A stretch of 64,000 nt of DNA from Vibrio rarus (lineage in GTDB: Bacteria > Pseudomonadota > Gammaproteobacteria > Enterobacterales > Vibrionaceae). The number at the start of each line of letters is the position of its first letter. Positions within the stretch are counted from its first letter, which is position 1. The notes under the pieces were generated by a model. That model was not told the origin of the DNA, did not search any database, and was given only the letters and a program-made list of their open reading frames with translations. Position numbers and translations under genes: made by a program. Positions 33,409-41,830 of the stretch are shown in pieces. The DNA lies in assembly GCF_024347075.1 (NCBI RefSeq), contig NZ_AP024900.1, positions 2,782,979 to 2,846,978 of the forward strand. Direction: 5' to 3'.

Positions 33409-34207
33409 CGCTTTGCATCCCATTCAATCATTCAATCATTTTGAAAAAAGATAACGGTAAATATAACGGTATCGCCCCATGAAGACCCATTTCATAAAAA
33501 CATTTCAATAAACCCCGTTCGAAACGGGCTATTACCCCTATTGAAGACCGTTATTAAAAATTCTAGAAACAGATCCCGTTGTTTTAACGGGGTATTACCC
33601 CTATTGAAGACCCTTTTTCATAAAAGTTTTCGAATATCGTGTTAAATAACACAAAATAGCCATATCAGCATGATTATCTAATCGTATGACGTTTAACGAC
33701 GTTGTAAGTTTAGTCTAAACGTTTAACGACGTTGTACGCTTAATCAATAGTAAAAAACGAACACGGGTTCGATTGCTTTAATTGGGTAAAATCACACGTC
33801 TAAACGTTGTAAGTTTAGTCTAAACGTTGAATACCTATGAATGATTACAAGCACAACGATTAACGACTATGCAATAGTTTTCATTAGTTTGTATGCTATG
33901 AGGATTTAGCAGATAGGTTAATGATTACATACAAACCCGTTGAACTTAGTTCCCAACGACCCATTTCATAAAATTCTTCCAGAATATCCCGTTATAACGG
34001 GGTTTAACGTGAACTAACGTAGTTATAACGTGAAAGGTAACGTGAGCTAACGTGAGAGCTAAATCAGTATTAAAGCAGTATTATAAGAGCACCCCTTTAT
34101 AAGACTACTTGATTTTACACGATAATCAGTATTACATAGAGTATTGACTGACTTATATAATACTAGTATTATTGAGATCTAGGTTAAACAATACTAATGA
34201 GAATCAC
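33409..34207. repeat. 800-bp non-coding, iteron-rich region (candidate replication origin)
   Basis: No gene on either strand. Three repeat types occur. First, three short hairpins of the type CCCGTT…AACGGG at 33514–33528, 33575–33591 and 33988–34001, two of them preceded by GACCCATTTCATAAAA-like sequence. Second, GTTTAACGACGTTGTA at 33691–33706 and 33721–33736 (exact 30-base period), and a 23-base identical segment at 33701–33723 and 33806–33828 containing the palindrome GTTTAGTCTAAAC. Third, five TAACGTGA-like repeats at 34005–34055. This resembles iteron arrays of plasmid or satellite origins. Confidence 0.7.
34144..34172 (+). promoter_or_regulatory. Promoter and palindrome before the small recombinase gene
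   Basis: -35 TTGACT (34144–34149) and -10 TATTAT (34167–34172) with 17-base spacing. A perfect 16-base palindrome ATAATACTAGTATTAT (34157–34172) covers the -10, so binding there would block transcription. It could be a recombination (res-type) subsite or an autoregulatory operator. Confidence 0.6.
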
Positions 34208-34765
34208 ATGAAAATCATCTATGCCCGAGTAAGTACCCAAGAACAGAATATTGAGCAACAAGTTAAAGAGTTAGAATCACGACACGGTAAAGCAGATACA
34301 GTATTTGTTGATAAAGCATCGGGTAAAGATACTAATAGAGAACAACTTCAATATATGCTTTCTAGTCTTCGAAGTGGCGATGTTGTCATAGCGTACGATG
34401 TTTCACGTATTGGCAGGGATGTTAGTGATGTGCTTTCTATTGCTAAACAAATTGATGAAGCAGGCGCATCATTGGTGATTTCACAATTAGGTGGTGTAGA
34501 TGTATGTAGCCCAAGTGGCAAAATCGTACTAGCAACATTAGGTGCAGTTGCAGAAATGGAAAGAAAGAACATGCTAGAAAAACAAGCTATTGGAATTGCA
34601 CGTGCGAAAGAAGAAGGCAAGTATAAAGGTAAGCAGATTTCTGATGCGTCGTGGTCTGAGTTTAATAAAGTGAATGAGCTAATTGAACTTGGGATGTCTC
34701 AGTCTAAAGCTATTGCTACGGTTGGCATGAACAAGAGTAAGTTCTATAGACTCAAAAAATGCTAG
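34208..34765 (+). CDS. Small serine recombinase (resolvase/invertase type)
   Basis: 185 residues from ATG 34208 (MKIIYARVSTQEQN), which has GAG upstream; the frame opens 12 codons earlier. The resolvase catalytic domain (1–125) has Ser9 in ARVST, DVSRIGRD near 68 and the long E helix MERKNMLEKQAIGIARAKEEG. A Hin-type helix-turn-helix is at about 155–185 (GMSQSKAIATVGMNKSKFYRLKK). Such enzymes resolve multimers or invert DNA. In an element that already has a large integrase, multimer resolution after replication is the likely role. A terminator follows. Confidence 0.9.
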   Translation: MKIIYARVSTQEQNIEQQVKELESRHGKADTVFVDKASGKDTNREQLQYMLSSLRSGDVVIAYDVSRIGRDVSDVLSIAKQIDEAGASLVISQLGGVDVCSPSGKIVLATLGAVAEMERKNMLEKQAIGIARAKEEGKYKGKQISDASWSEFNKVNELIELGMSQSKAIATVGMNKSKFYRLKKC

Positions 34766-34792
34766 TTGTTGAAAGCCAGTCCACCAGCATGT

Positions 34793-34823
34793 AGCCCATT
34801 TTCATTTGAGATGGGCTTTTTTG
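34793..34823 (+). terminator. Terminator of the small recombinase gene
   Basis: Stem AGCCCAT/ATGGGCT around an 11-base loop, followed by TTTTTT. It separates the element's last gene from attR. Confidence 0.88.
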
Positions 34824-34849
34824 TGTGTATTGAAAATACATCATTCGAG

Positions 34850-34875
34850 TTGTAACTAATGATATGTTGCGGGTG
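34850..34875. repeat. attR, right junction of the element in comM
   Basis: Element arm TTGTAACTAATGATATGT (34850–34867), then TGCG, GG at 34872–34873, and comM sequence TGCTAAATTGACC. Joining this arm to the left-end arm gives a symmetric attP with four bases between each arm and a central GG. Joining the outer halves gives comM in frame (codons for NLAPADLPK). Confidence 0.8.
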
Positions 34876-35083
34876 CTAAATTGACCGTGATTTTACGGCT
34901 CGGAAATGAGAACTTAGAATTCATTATTGCGCTTCTAACGCGATCTTTTGACTCCTTTACACTCGTCTCCGCCAGCCCAACCAAATGGAATCCCGGCATG
35001 CCCGGACCTATATGAACCTCAACAGTAACCGGAGGTGCGGAGACGCCGATGCTTGCTCGGCTATGTACAATTGCCAGCCCCAT
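34872..35083 (-). pseudogene. comM: comM, N-terminal fragment
   Basis: 71 codons of the ComM N-terminus: MGLAIVHSRASIGVSAPPVTVEVHIGPGMPGFHLVGLAETSVKES in several recognisable blocks, up to VNLAPA at the junction. Reading on into the element adds three residues (TYH) and a stop, so only a 75-residue peptide is made. It continues in frame with the fragment ending at 27576 once the element is removed. Promoter and start are intact and divergent from the ilv leader. Confidence 0.93.
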
Positions 35084-35233
35084 ACTTCACCAAAAATTAA
35101 GATACCTATATAGGGTTTAGACCACTCACCTAACAAGGGGCAGTGAAAAAAGAATGACTTTTCCCTTGTCATTACGCAATAATATGTGTTACCACTAGTA
35201 GCATACACACTGTACAACTATATTAACTTGGAA
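35084..35233. other. Divergent regulatory region between comM and ilv leader
   Basis: 150 bases with no gene. It should hold the promoters of comM and of the ilv operon. I could not choose a confident -10/-35 pair; TTGTCA (35167–35172) is one possible -35 for ilv, without a good -10 at the right distance. Confidence 0.4.
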
Positions 35234-35326
35234 ATGATGCAGCCTACTCTTCGATTACAATCTCTGGTCAGCCTGATTATCGTGGTGATTATTCACACCG
35301 CGCGAGGGCGAGTAAGCGCAAATTAA
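35234..35326 (+). CDS. ilvL: ilv operon leader peptide
   Basis: A 30-residue open frame starting with two ATG codons and dense in branched-chain residues: the middle part reads LVSLIIVVII, with 10 of its residues being Leu, Ile or Val. It precedes a terminator hairpin (35342–35374) and ilvG, the arrangement of a transcription attenuator. Ribosome stalling at Ile, Val or Leu codons when their charged tRNAs are scarce would favour the antiterminator and turn the operon on. Confidence 0.88.
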   Translation: MMQPTLRLQSLVSLIIVVIIHTARGRVSAN

Positions 35327-35375
35327 TACAACAAGATTTATAAGCCCTCGCACTGAAAAGTTCGGGGGCTTTTTA
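35302..35375 (+). promoter_or_regulatory. ilv attenuator (antiterminator and terminator)
   Basis: GCGAGGGC (35302–35309), at the end of the leader peptide frame, is exactly complementary to GCCCTCGC (35344–35351). The latter can instead pair with CGGGGGCT (35363–35370) to form a terminator with TTTTT. The two pairings exclude each other, which is the classical attenuator design. Confidence 0.85.
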
Positions 35376-35481
35376 GTTTCTAGGTGTAAAAAAATCAATT
35401 AGGAAGAATGGAGCACAAGATGTGCAGTACAACCAATAACGCAAATAAACAGCAGCTTTCCTCAGCAAAAGGAGACCGACA

Positions 35482-37128
35482 ATGACCGGTGCACAATTAG
35501 TCGTAGCAGCACTTCAAAAGCAAGGGATCAAAACGATTTTTGGTTACCCTGGCGGAGCAATAATGCCCATCTATGATGCATTATACGATGGTGGTGTAGA
35601 GCACATTTTGTGTCGCCACGAACAAGGTGCAGCAATGGCAGCCATTGGCATGTCACGCTCAACTCAAGATGTCGCTGTGTGCATGGCCACCTCTGGACCA
35701 GGAGCAACAAACCTAGTGACAGGTCTTGCCGACGCCTTCTTAGATTCAGTACCGGTTGTCGCTATTACCGGTCAGGTTGCTAGTTCACACATTGGTACTG
35801 ACGCATTCCAAGAAATGGATGTGATTGGTATGTCGCTTTCTTGTACAAAGCACAGTTATTTGGTTACGGACATTCATGATCTCGCCCCCACTCTCGCAGA
35901 CGCCTTTGAAGTTGCGAAATCTGGACGCCCCGGCCCTGTTCTTGTAGATATTGCGAAAGATGTTCAACTTGCACAAGCTCCAGACACTGAGTTTCCTGCA
36001 TTTCAACAGCCTATGATGCCAGTGCCTCAACCTGAGGATTATCGTTTAGCTCAAGCACTACTGCGCGAAAGTCGTCGCCCAGTACTTTATGTGGGTGGTG
36101 GTGTACAACTGGCCAAAGCAACCGACACGGTGCGACAGTTTCTAAGCGACAACCCTATGCCATCAGTAAGCACACTGAAAGGCCTTGGCACCATAGAGCG
36201 TCATGATCCACATTACTTAGGTATGCTCGGAATGCACGGCACTAAAGCCGCTAACCTTGTAGTACAAGAGTCCGATTTACTGATCGTTGTGGGCGCTCGC
36301 TTTGATGACCGAGTGACAGGCAAGCTAGATACGTTTGCACCTAATGCAAAAGTGATCCACCTAGATATAGATAAAGCAGAATTCAACAAACTGCGTCACG
36401 CACACTCTGTGCTACGCGGTGATATCAATGAAATACTGCCACAATTGCACCTAGAAAATGACATCACCCCTTGGGTGAAACATTGCGATAGCCTACGCAA
36501 CGGATTTAAATGGCGCTATGATCACCCTGGGGAGTTAATCTATGCTCCACTATTACTAAAACAACTATCCGACATGATGCCCGATAGTTCCGTGGTCTCA
36601 ACAGATGTAGGGCAACACCAAATGTGGTCAGCCCAGCACATACAACCACGCAACCCACAAAACTTTATCTCGTCTGCTGGTTTAGGCACTATGGGCTTTG
36701 GCCTACCTGCGGCAATGGGTGCGGCCGTGGCAAGACCTGACGATCAATCCATTCTTATCTCTGGTGATGGTTCATTTATGATGAACGTGCAAGAGCTTGG
36801 TACGCTTAAGCGTCGTCAAATCCCAGTAAAAATGGTTCTGATCAACAACCAACGTTTGGGTATGGTTCGTCAGTGGCAATCTCTGTTCTTTGATGGTCGC
36901 CACAGTGAAACCATTCTTGATGATAACCCGGACTTCATTATGCTTGCTAAGGCATTTGATATCCCCGGCAAAACCATCACTAAGAAAGAAGAAGTGGAGC
37001 CTGCATTACAAGAAATGCTAGCCAGCAAAACAGCTTATCTACTTCATGTTCTAATAGATGAAGAAGAAAATGTATGGCCATTGGTACCGCCGGGTGCGTC
37101 CAATGCAGATATGCTAGAGAACACCTAG
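35482..37128 (+). CDS. ilvG: Acetolactate synthase II, large subunit
   Basis: 548 residues, intact (no frameshift of the E. coli K-12 type). It is a thiamine diphosphate enzyme joining two pyruvates, or pyruvate and 2-ketobutyrate, the first common step of valine, leucine and isoleucine synthesis. Visible: [12 protein letters not shown], the catalytic Glu in [12 protein letters not shown] near 47, the FAD-binding middle domain, and the ThDP motif [12 protein letters not shown]…[12 protein letters not shown] near 430. AAAAGGAGA precedes the ATG. It is the first structural gene of ilvGMEDA, with ilvM 10 bases on. Confidence 0.97.
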   Translation: MTGAQLVVAALQKQGIKTIFGYPGGAIMPIYDALYDGGVEHILCRHEQGAAMAAIGMSRSTQDVAVCMATSGPGATNLVTGLADAFLDSVPVVAITGQVASSHIGTDAFQEMDVIGMSLSCTKHSYLVTDIHDLAPTLADAFEVAKSGRPGPVLVDIAKDVQLAQAPDTEFPAFQQPMMPVPQPEDYRLAQALLRESRRPVLYVGGGVQLAKATDTVRQFLSDNPMPSVSTLKGLGTIERHDPHYLGMLGMHGTKAANLVVQESDLLIVVGARFDDRVTGKLDTFAPNAKVIHLDIDKAEFNKLRHAHSVLRGDINEILPQLHLENDITPWVKHCDSLRNGFKWRYDHPGELIYAPLLLKQLSDMMPDSSVVSTDVGQHQMWSAQHIQPRNPQNFISSAGLGTMGFGLPAAMGAAVARPDDQSILISGDGSFMMNVQELGTLKRRQIPVKMVLINNQRLGMVRQWQSLFFDGRHSETILDDNPDFIMLAKAFDIPGKTITKKEEVEPALQEMLASKTAYLLHVLIDEEENVWPLVPPGASNADMLENT

Positions 37129-37138
37129 GGAGGCAAGC

Positions 37139-37423
37139 ATGGAAAGATACTTACTAGAAATTAAAGCGGATGATAAACCTGTTCTTATGGAACGAGTATT
37201 ACGTGTTGTCCGTCACCGTGGTTTTATTGTTCGCCAGGTTGCTGGCACTCAAAACCATCACAGCAAGATCGCCAGTGTCGAGATCATTGTGGATAGTGAA
37301 CGCCCAATCACATTTTTAACTAGCCAAATTGAAAAGCTTTGGGATGTGATTAGCGTAGATGTCACCAAAATCGATAACAACGAACTTCCAAACAACAATT
37401 TACAGCATAGCGTGAGCGCATAA
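37139..37423 (+). CDS. ilvM: Acetolactate synthase II, small regulatory subunit
   Basis: 94 residues with one ACT-type domain (about 2–75): MERYLLEIKADDKPVLMERVLRVVRHRGF. It activates IlvG. The isozyme II small subunit usually does not confer valine inhibition, unlike IlvH or IlvN. GGGAGG precedes the ATG, and ilvE follows after 11 bases. Confidence 0.95.
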   Translation: MERYLLEIKADDKPVLMERVLRVVRHRGFIVRQVAGTQNHHSKIASVEIIVDSERPITFLTSQIEKLWDVISVDVTKIDNNELPNNNLQHSVSA

Positions 37424-37434
37424 GGAAAGCAGCA

Positions 37435-38379
37435 ATGGCTACAAAAACAGCAGATTTTATATGGTTTAATGGTGAAATGGTTCCGTGGGCAGACGCCAAC
37501 GTACACGTACTCACTCATGCCATGCACTACGGCACTTCAGTATTCGAAGGGGTTCGTTGTTACAACACCCCTAAAGGGCCTATTGTTTTTCGTCACCCAG
37601 AACACGCCAAACGTCTAAAAAATTCAGCAAAAATTTATCGTTTCCCAATTCCATATACTGTTGAAGAAATTATGGAAGCCACTCGCGAAACCATTCGCGT
37701 AAATAAACTAGAAAGCGCTTATATTCGCCCACTAGGTTTTGTAGGTAACGTAGGTTTAGGGGTTTGTCCTCCGGTTGATAGTGAGATGGAACTTATCATC
37801 GCCGCCTTCCCTTGGGGCTCTTACCTAGGTGAAGAAGCACTAGAAAATGGTGTAAACGCCATGATTTCTAGCTGGAACCGCGCCGCACCTAACACTATTC
37901 CTACAGCGGCAAAAGCGGGGGGTAACTACCTCTCTTCTTTATTAGTTGGTGGTGAAGCTCGTCGTCATGGATACGATGAAGGTATCGCTCTTAGTGTCGA
38001 TGGCTACCTATCTGAAGGCGCAGGGGAAAACATCTTTGTGGTAAAAGATGGGGTCATTATTACTCCACCAGCAACAGCGGCAATTTTACCGGGCATTACT
38101 CGTGATTCAATCATGGTTCTAGCGCGCGATAAAGGCTATGAAATCGTTGAAGCAAATATCGCTCGCGAAGCCTTGTACCTTGCCGATGAAGTCTTTATGA
38201 CAGGCACAGCAGCAGAGATTGTTCCGGTACGCTCTGTGGACCAAATTCAAGTGGGTGAAGGCAAGCGTGGGCCTGTGACTAAAGATTTACAAGAAACCTA
38301 TTTTGGCCTGTTTAATGGCACCACTGAAGATAAATGGGGTTGGTTGGATTACGTCTACCCAGCTGACGCAGAGAAATAA
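37435..38379 (+). CDS. ilvE: Branched-chain amino acid aminotransferase
   Basis: 314 residues, fold-type IV PLP enzyme catalysing the last step of valine, leucine and isoleucine synthesis. Residues of the family are visible: WFNGEMVPWADANVHVLTHAMHYGTSVFEGVRCY, the PLP lysine in TAAKAGGNYLSSL near 160, the EGAGENIF segment near 195 and PGITRDS near 220. It is the third gene of the operon, 9 bases before ilvD. Confidence 0.97.
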   Translation: MATKTADFIWFNGEMVPWADANVHVLTHAMHYGTSVFEGVRCYNTPKGPIVFRHPEHAKRLKNSAKIYRFPIPYTVEEIMEATRETIRVNKLESAYIRPLGFVGNVGLGVCPPVDSEMELIIAAFPWGSYLGEEALENGVNAMISSWNRAAPNTIPTAAKAGGNYLSSLLVGGEARRHGYDEGIALSVDGYLSEGAGENIFVVKDGVIITPPATAAILPGITRDSIMVLARDKGYEIVEANIAREALYLADEVFMTGTAAEIVPVRSVDQIQVGEGKRGPVTKDLQETYFGLFNGTTEDKWGWLDYVYPADAEK

Positions 38380-38388
38380 GGAATAATT

Positions 38389-40230
38389 ATGCCAATCTAT
38401 CGTAGCGCAACCACAACTCACGGCCGTAACATGGCGGGTGCTCGTGCCTTATGGCGTGCAACCGGGGTCAAAGATGAAGATTTCGGTAAGCCAATTATTG
38501 CCGTTGTAAACTCATTTACTCAATTTGTACCTGGTCACGTTCACCTAAAAGACATGGGCCAACTGGTTGCTAAAGAAATTGAACAAGCAGGTGGTATTGC
38601 TAAAGAATTTAACACCATCGCCGTTGATGATGGCATTGCCATGGGTCACGGCGGTATGCTGTACTCACTGCCATCACGGGAGCTCATTGCCGATTCTGTA
38701 GAGTACATGGTCAACGCTCACTGCGCGGATGCTATGGTGTGTATCTCTAACTGTGACAAAATCACCCCAGGAATGCTCATGGCCTCTATGCGCCTTAACA
38801 TTCCAGTGATCTTTGTCTCTGGTGGCCCTATGGAAGCGGGTAAAACCAAGCTTTCTGACCAAATCATCAAGCTCGACCTTGTTGATGCCATGATGCAAAG
38901 CGCCGATCCAACAGTATCGGATAAGCAAAGTGAACAAGTAGAGCGCAGTGCATGCCCTACCTGTGGTTCTTGTTCTGGCATGTTTACGGCCAACTCTATG
39001 AACTGCCTAACCGAAGCGCTAGGTCTTTCACAACCAGGTAACGGTTCAATGCTTGCCACTCACGCCGACCGTGAAGCGCTATTTATCAACGCAGGTAAAC
39101 GCATTGTAGAACTCACCAAACGTTACTACGAGCAAGATGACCTCTCTGCCCTTCCCCGTAGTATTGCCACTAAACAAGCCTTTGAAAATGCCATCGCTCT
39201 AGATATTGCTATGGGTGGCTCGACCAACACCGTATTACACCTTATCGCAGCCGCTCAAGAAGGTGACGTAGACTTCACCATGCAAGATATCGATGCTATG
39301 TCTCGTCGTGTGCCTAATCTGTGTAAAGTGGCACCTTCGACACCTAAGTATCACATGGAAGATGTACACCGTGCTGGTGGTGTTATGGCCATTCTAGGTG
39401 AGCTAAACCGCGCTGGTTTATTAAACAACCAAGCACGCACCGTACTGGGCCTATCCATGGATGAGCAACTTGCTCATTACGATGTAATGCAAACCGAATC
39501 TGAAGAAGTGAAAGAGTTCTTCCGTGCCGGCCCTGCTGGCATTCGTACGACTAAAGCTTTCTCTCAAGATTGCCGCTGGGAATCTCTGGATGATGATCGC
39601 AAAGACGGTTGTATTCGCAGCAAAGAAAACGCCTATAGCCAAGATGGTGGCCTCGCGGTACTGAAAGGGAATATTGCCCTTGATGGCTGTATTGTAAAAA
39701 CGGCCGGTGTTGATGAAAGCATCCTTAAATTTACTGGCCCTGCGGTCGTATTTGAAAGCCAAGAAGATGCGGTAGACGGTATCCTTGGTGGCAAAGTGAA
39801 ATCAGGGGACGTCGTTGTCATTCGCTATGAAGGCCCTAAAGGTGGTCCGGGCATGCAAGAAATGCTGTACCCAACCACTTACCTAAAATCTATGGGGCTT
39901 GGCAAAGAGTGTGCGCTATTAACCGATGGTCGCTTCTCTGGTGGTACAGCGGGTCTGTCTATTGGTCACGCTTCTCCAGAAGCGGCGGCGGGTGGCATTA
40001 TCGGCTTAGTCAATTCTGGGGATCTCATTGCTATTGATATTCCTAACCGTACTATCGAGCTGCAAGTGTCTGAAACTGAGTTGGCAGAACGCCGCACAGC
40101 ACAAGACAAGTTAGGCTGGAAACCGGTGGTTCGACAACGTGCCGTTTCGTTTGCTCTTAAGGCTTACGCAAGCATGGCTACGAGTGCCGACAAAGGCGCA
40201 GTAAGAGACAAATCTAAGTTTGAGGAGTAA
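38389..40230 (+). CDS. ilvD: Dihydroxy-acid dehydratase
   Basis: 613 residues, normal length. It dehydrates dihydroxyisovalerate and dihydroxymethylvalerate using an Fe-S cluster and Mg2+. Cluster cysteines are in [12 protein letters not shown] near 122 and [19 protein letters not shown] near 195. The Mg-binding [11 protein letters not shown] and C-terminal [16 protein letters not shown] are intact. Its stop lies 4 bases before the ilvA start. Confidence 0.97.
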   Translation: MPIYRSATTTHGRNMAGARALWRATGVKDEDFGKPIIAVVNSFTQFVPGHVHLKDMGQLVAKEIEQAGGIAKEFNTIAVDDGIAMGHGGMLYSLPSRELIADSVEYMVNAHCADAMVCISNCDKITPGMLMASMRLNIPVIFVSGGPMEAGKTKLSDQIIKLDLVDAMMQSADPTVSDKQSEQVERSACPTCGSCSGMFTANSMNCLTEALGLSQPGNGSMLATHADREALFINAGKRIVELTKRYYEQDDLSALPRSIATKQAFENAIALDIAMGGSTNTVLHLIAAAQEGDVDFTMQDIDAMSRRVPNLCKVAPSTPKYHMEDVHRAGGVMAILGELNRAGLLNNQARTVLGLSMDEQLAHYDVMQTESEEVKEFFRAGPAGIRTTKAFSQDCRWESLDDDRKDGCIRSKENAYSQDGGLAVLKGNIALDGCIVKTAGVDESILKFTGPAVVFESQEDAVDGILGGKVKSGDVVVIRYEGPKGGPGMQEMLYPTTYLKSMGLGKECALLTDGRFSGGTAGLSIGHASPEAAAGGIIGLVNSGDLIAIDIPNRTIELQVSETELAERRTAQDKLGWKPVVRQRAVSFALKAYASMATSADKGAVRDKSKFEE

Positions 40231-40234
40231 GGCG

Positions 40235-41767
40235 ATGAGTCTTACTACCCCACTGTCTGGCGCAGATTACCTGCGCCAAGTTTTGCGAGCTCCAATCTAT
40301 GAGGTGGCAACCCTAACGCCGTTGCAAGATATGCCTCGTCTATCGGAGCGTTTCGACAACCATATTCAGATCAAACGAGAAGATCGTCAGCCAGTACACT
40401 CGTTTAAGTTACGTGGCGCCTACAACATGGTGGCCAACTTAACAGAACAACAAAAACAAGCGGGTGTTATTGCGGCCTCCGCAGGAAACCATGCACAAGG
40501 CATGGCGTACTCTGGCACCAAGTTAAACATTAGCACGACCATTGTCATGCCCAAAACCACCCCAGACATTAAGGTGGATGCGGTTAAGGCATTTGGCGGA
40601 AAAGTACTGCTACACGGCAACAACTTTGATGAAGCAAAAGCCGAAGCTGAGCGTCTTTCCCAATTGCATGGCTACACCTTTGTACCTCCCTTTGATCACC
40701 ATCTAGTGATTGCAGGGCAAGGGACGATTGGTATGGAGTTGATCCAGCAAAATGGTAATCTCGACTACATCTTTGTGCCTGTGGGCGGCGGCGGTTTAGC
40801 GGCAGGTATTTCAGTGTTAGTAAAACAACTGATGCCCAACATCAAGGTCATTGCTGTAGAACCAGAAGACTCAGCCTGTTTAAAAGCGGCGCTGGATGCG
40901 GGTAAACCGGTGACTTTAGATCAAGTCAGCATGTTTGCTGATGGGGTGGCCGTTAAACAAATAGGTAGCGAAACCTTCCGTTTGTGTAACGAAAATATTG
41001 ATGGGCACATTACGGTTTCTAGTGATGAGATTTGTGCGGCCGTTAAAGATATTTTTGAAGACACTCGTGCTATCGCAGAGCCTTCTGGGGCGCTGGCATT
41101 AGCAGGTTTAAAAAAATATGCAGAGACACATCAATTAAAAGATAAAAACCTTACTACGGTCTTGTCAGGGGCAAATACCAACTTTCACGGGTTGCGTTAC
41201 GTCTCTGAGCGTTGTGAATTAGGTGAAAAGCGCGAAGGTTTACTCGCGGTTACCATTCCAGAGCGCCCAGGGGCTTTCTTTGATTTTTGCAATATCATTG
41301 GTGGACGCGCGGTAACTGAGTTTAACTACCGTTACAACGATGATGAGCAAGCCAATATCTTTGTTGGTGTACGCTTACATGAAGGTCAAGCCGAGCTAGA
41401 TGGCATCATTGCCGATCTACAAACAGGCGGATACCCTGTGGTCGATCTTTCAGATGACGAAATGGCAAAACTGCATATTCGTTACATGGTCGGCGGTAAG
41501 CCGAAAAAACCAATCCAAGAACGCTTATACAGCTTTGAGTTTCCGGAATACCCGGGAGCCTTAGTTAAATTCCTAAGCACTCTTGGTACGCATTGGAATA
41601 TCAGCTTATTCAACTACCGTAATCACGGCGCCGATTATGGTCGTGTACTGTGTGGTTTTGAGTTAACTGAAGACGATATCGAGCGCTTTTCTAGTCACTT
41701 ACAAGAGCTAGGCTATGGCTACAAAGATGAATCGGATAACCCGTCTTATCGTTTCTTCTTGAGTTAA
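40235..41767 (+). CDS. ilvA: Biosynthetic threonine deaminase
   Basis: 510 residues from ATG 40235 (MSLTTPLSGADYL), preceded by GAGGAG; an in-frame start five codons upstream overlaps ilvD. It deaminates threonine to 2-ketobutyrate, committing to isoleucine. PLP lysine is in HSFKLRGAYN near 58, the phosphate-binding VGGGGLAAG near 185. The C-terminal two ACT-like regulatory domains (about 330–510) mark the biosynthetic, isoleucine-inhibited form. It is the last gene of the operon. Confidence 0.97.
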   Translation: MSLTTPLSGADYLRQVLRAPIYEVATLTPLQDMPRLSERFDNHIQIKREDRQPVHSFKLRGAYNMVANLTEQQKQAGVIAASAGNHAQGMAYSGTKLNISTTIVMPKTTPDIKVDAVKAFGGKVLLHGNNFDEAKAEAERLSQLHGYTFVPPFDHHLVIAGQGTIGMELIQQNGNLDYIFVPVGGGGLAAGISVLVKQLMPNIKVIAVEPEDSACLKAALDAGKPVTLDQVSMFADGVAVKQIGSETFRLCNENIDGHITVSSDEICAAVKDIFEDTRAIAEPSGALALAGLKKYAETHQLKDKNLTTVLSGANTNFHGLRYVSERCELGEKREGLLAVTIPERPGAFFDFCNIIGGRAVTEFNYRYNDDEQANIFVGVRLHEGQAELDGIIADLQTGGYPVVDLSDDEMAKLHIRYMVGGKPKKPIQERLYSFEFPEYPGALVKFLSTLGTHWNISLFNYRNHGADYGRVLCGFELTEDDIERFSSHLQELGYGYKDESDNPSYRFFLS

Positions 41768-41785
41768 TTAGCCGGTATTTATAGT

Positions 41786-41810
41786 AAAGGCAGCCTTATG
41801 GCTGCCTTTT
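41786..41810. terminator. Terminator of the ilv operon
   Basis: Stem AAAGGCAGCC/GGCTGCCTTT with loop TTAT and a T-rich tail. It can also serve the convergent gene ending at 41831. Confidence 0.9.
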
Positions 41811-41830
41811 GTTTATTATTTTCCGTAAAT

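Larger units (their letters stand above)
27577..34873. mobile_element. 7.3-kb integrative element inserted in comM
   Basis: Between the two halves of comM lies about 7.3 kb, visibly more AT-rich than the flanks. It holds a large serine integrase, a primase-like gene, a helicase, two very small genes, a small serine recombinase, and two repeat-rich non-coding regions. Junctions share only TGC-R-GG, without long target duplication, as expected for a serine integrase. No capsid, packaging, conjugation, toxin or resistance gene is recognised. The content suggests a self-replicating integrative element or phage satellite; the name is inference. Confidence 0.9.

Noticed and set aside
33409..34207. 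CRISPR array as explanation for the repeats
   Set aside because: Repeats differ in type, copy number is low, spacing is irregular between classes and no cas gene is present.
27571..34873. Transposon (Tn7-like or Tn3-like) as the agent that split comM
   Set aside because: No terminal transposon repeats, no target duplication, no DDE transposase; att-like arms and an adjacent large serine integrase fit better.
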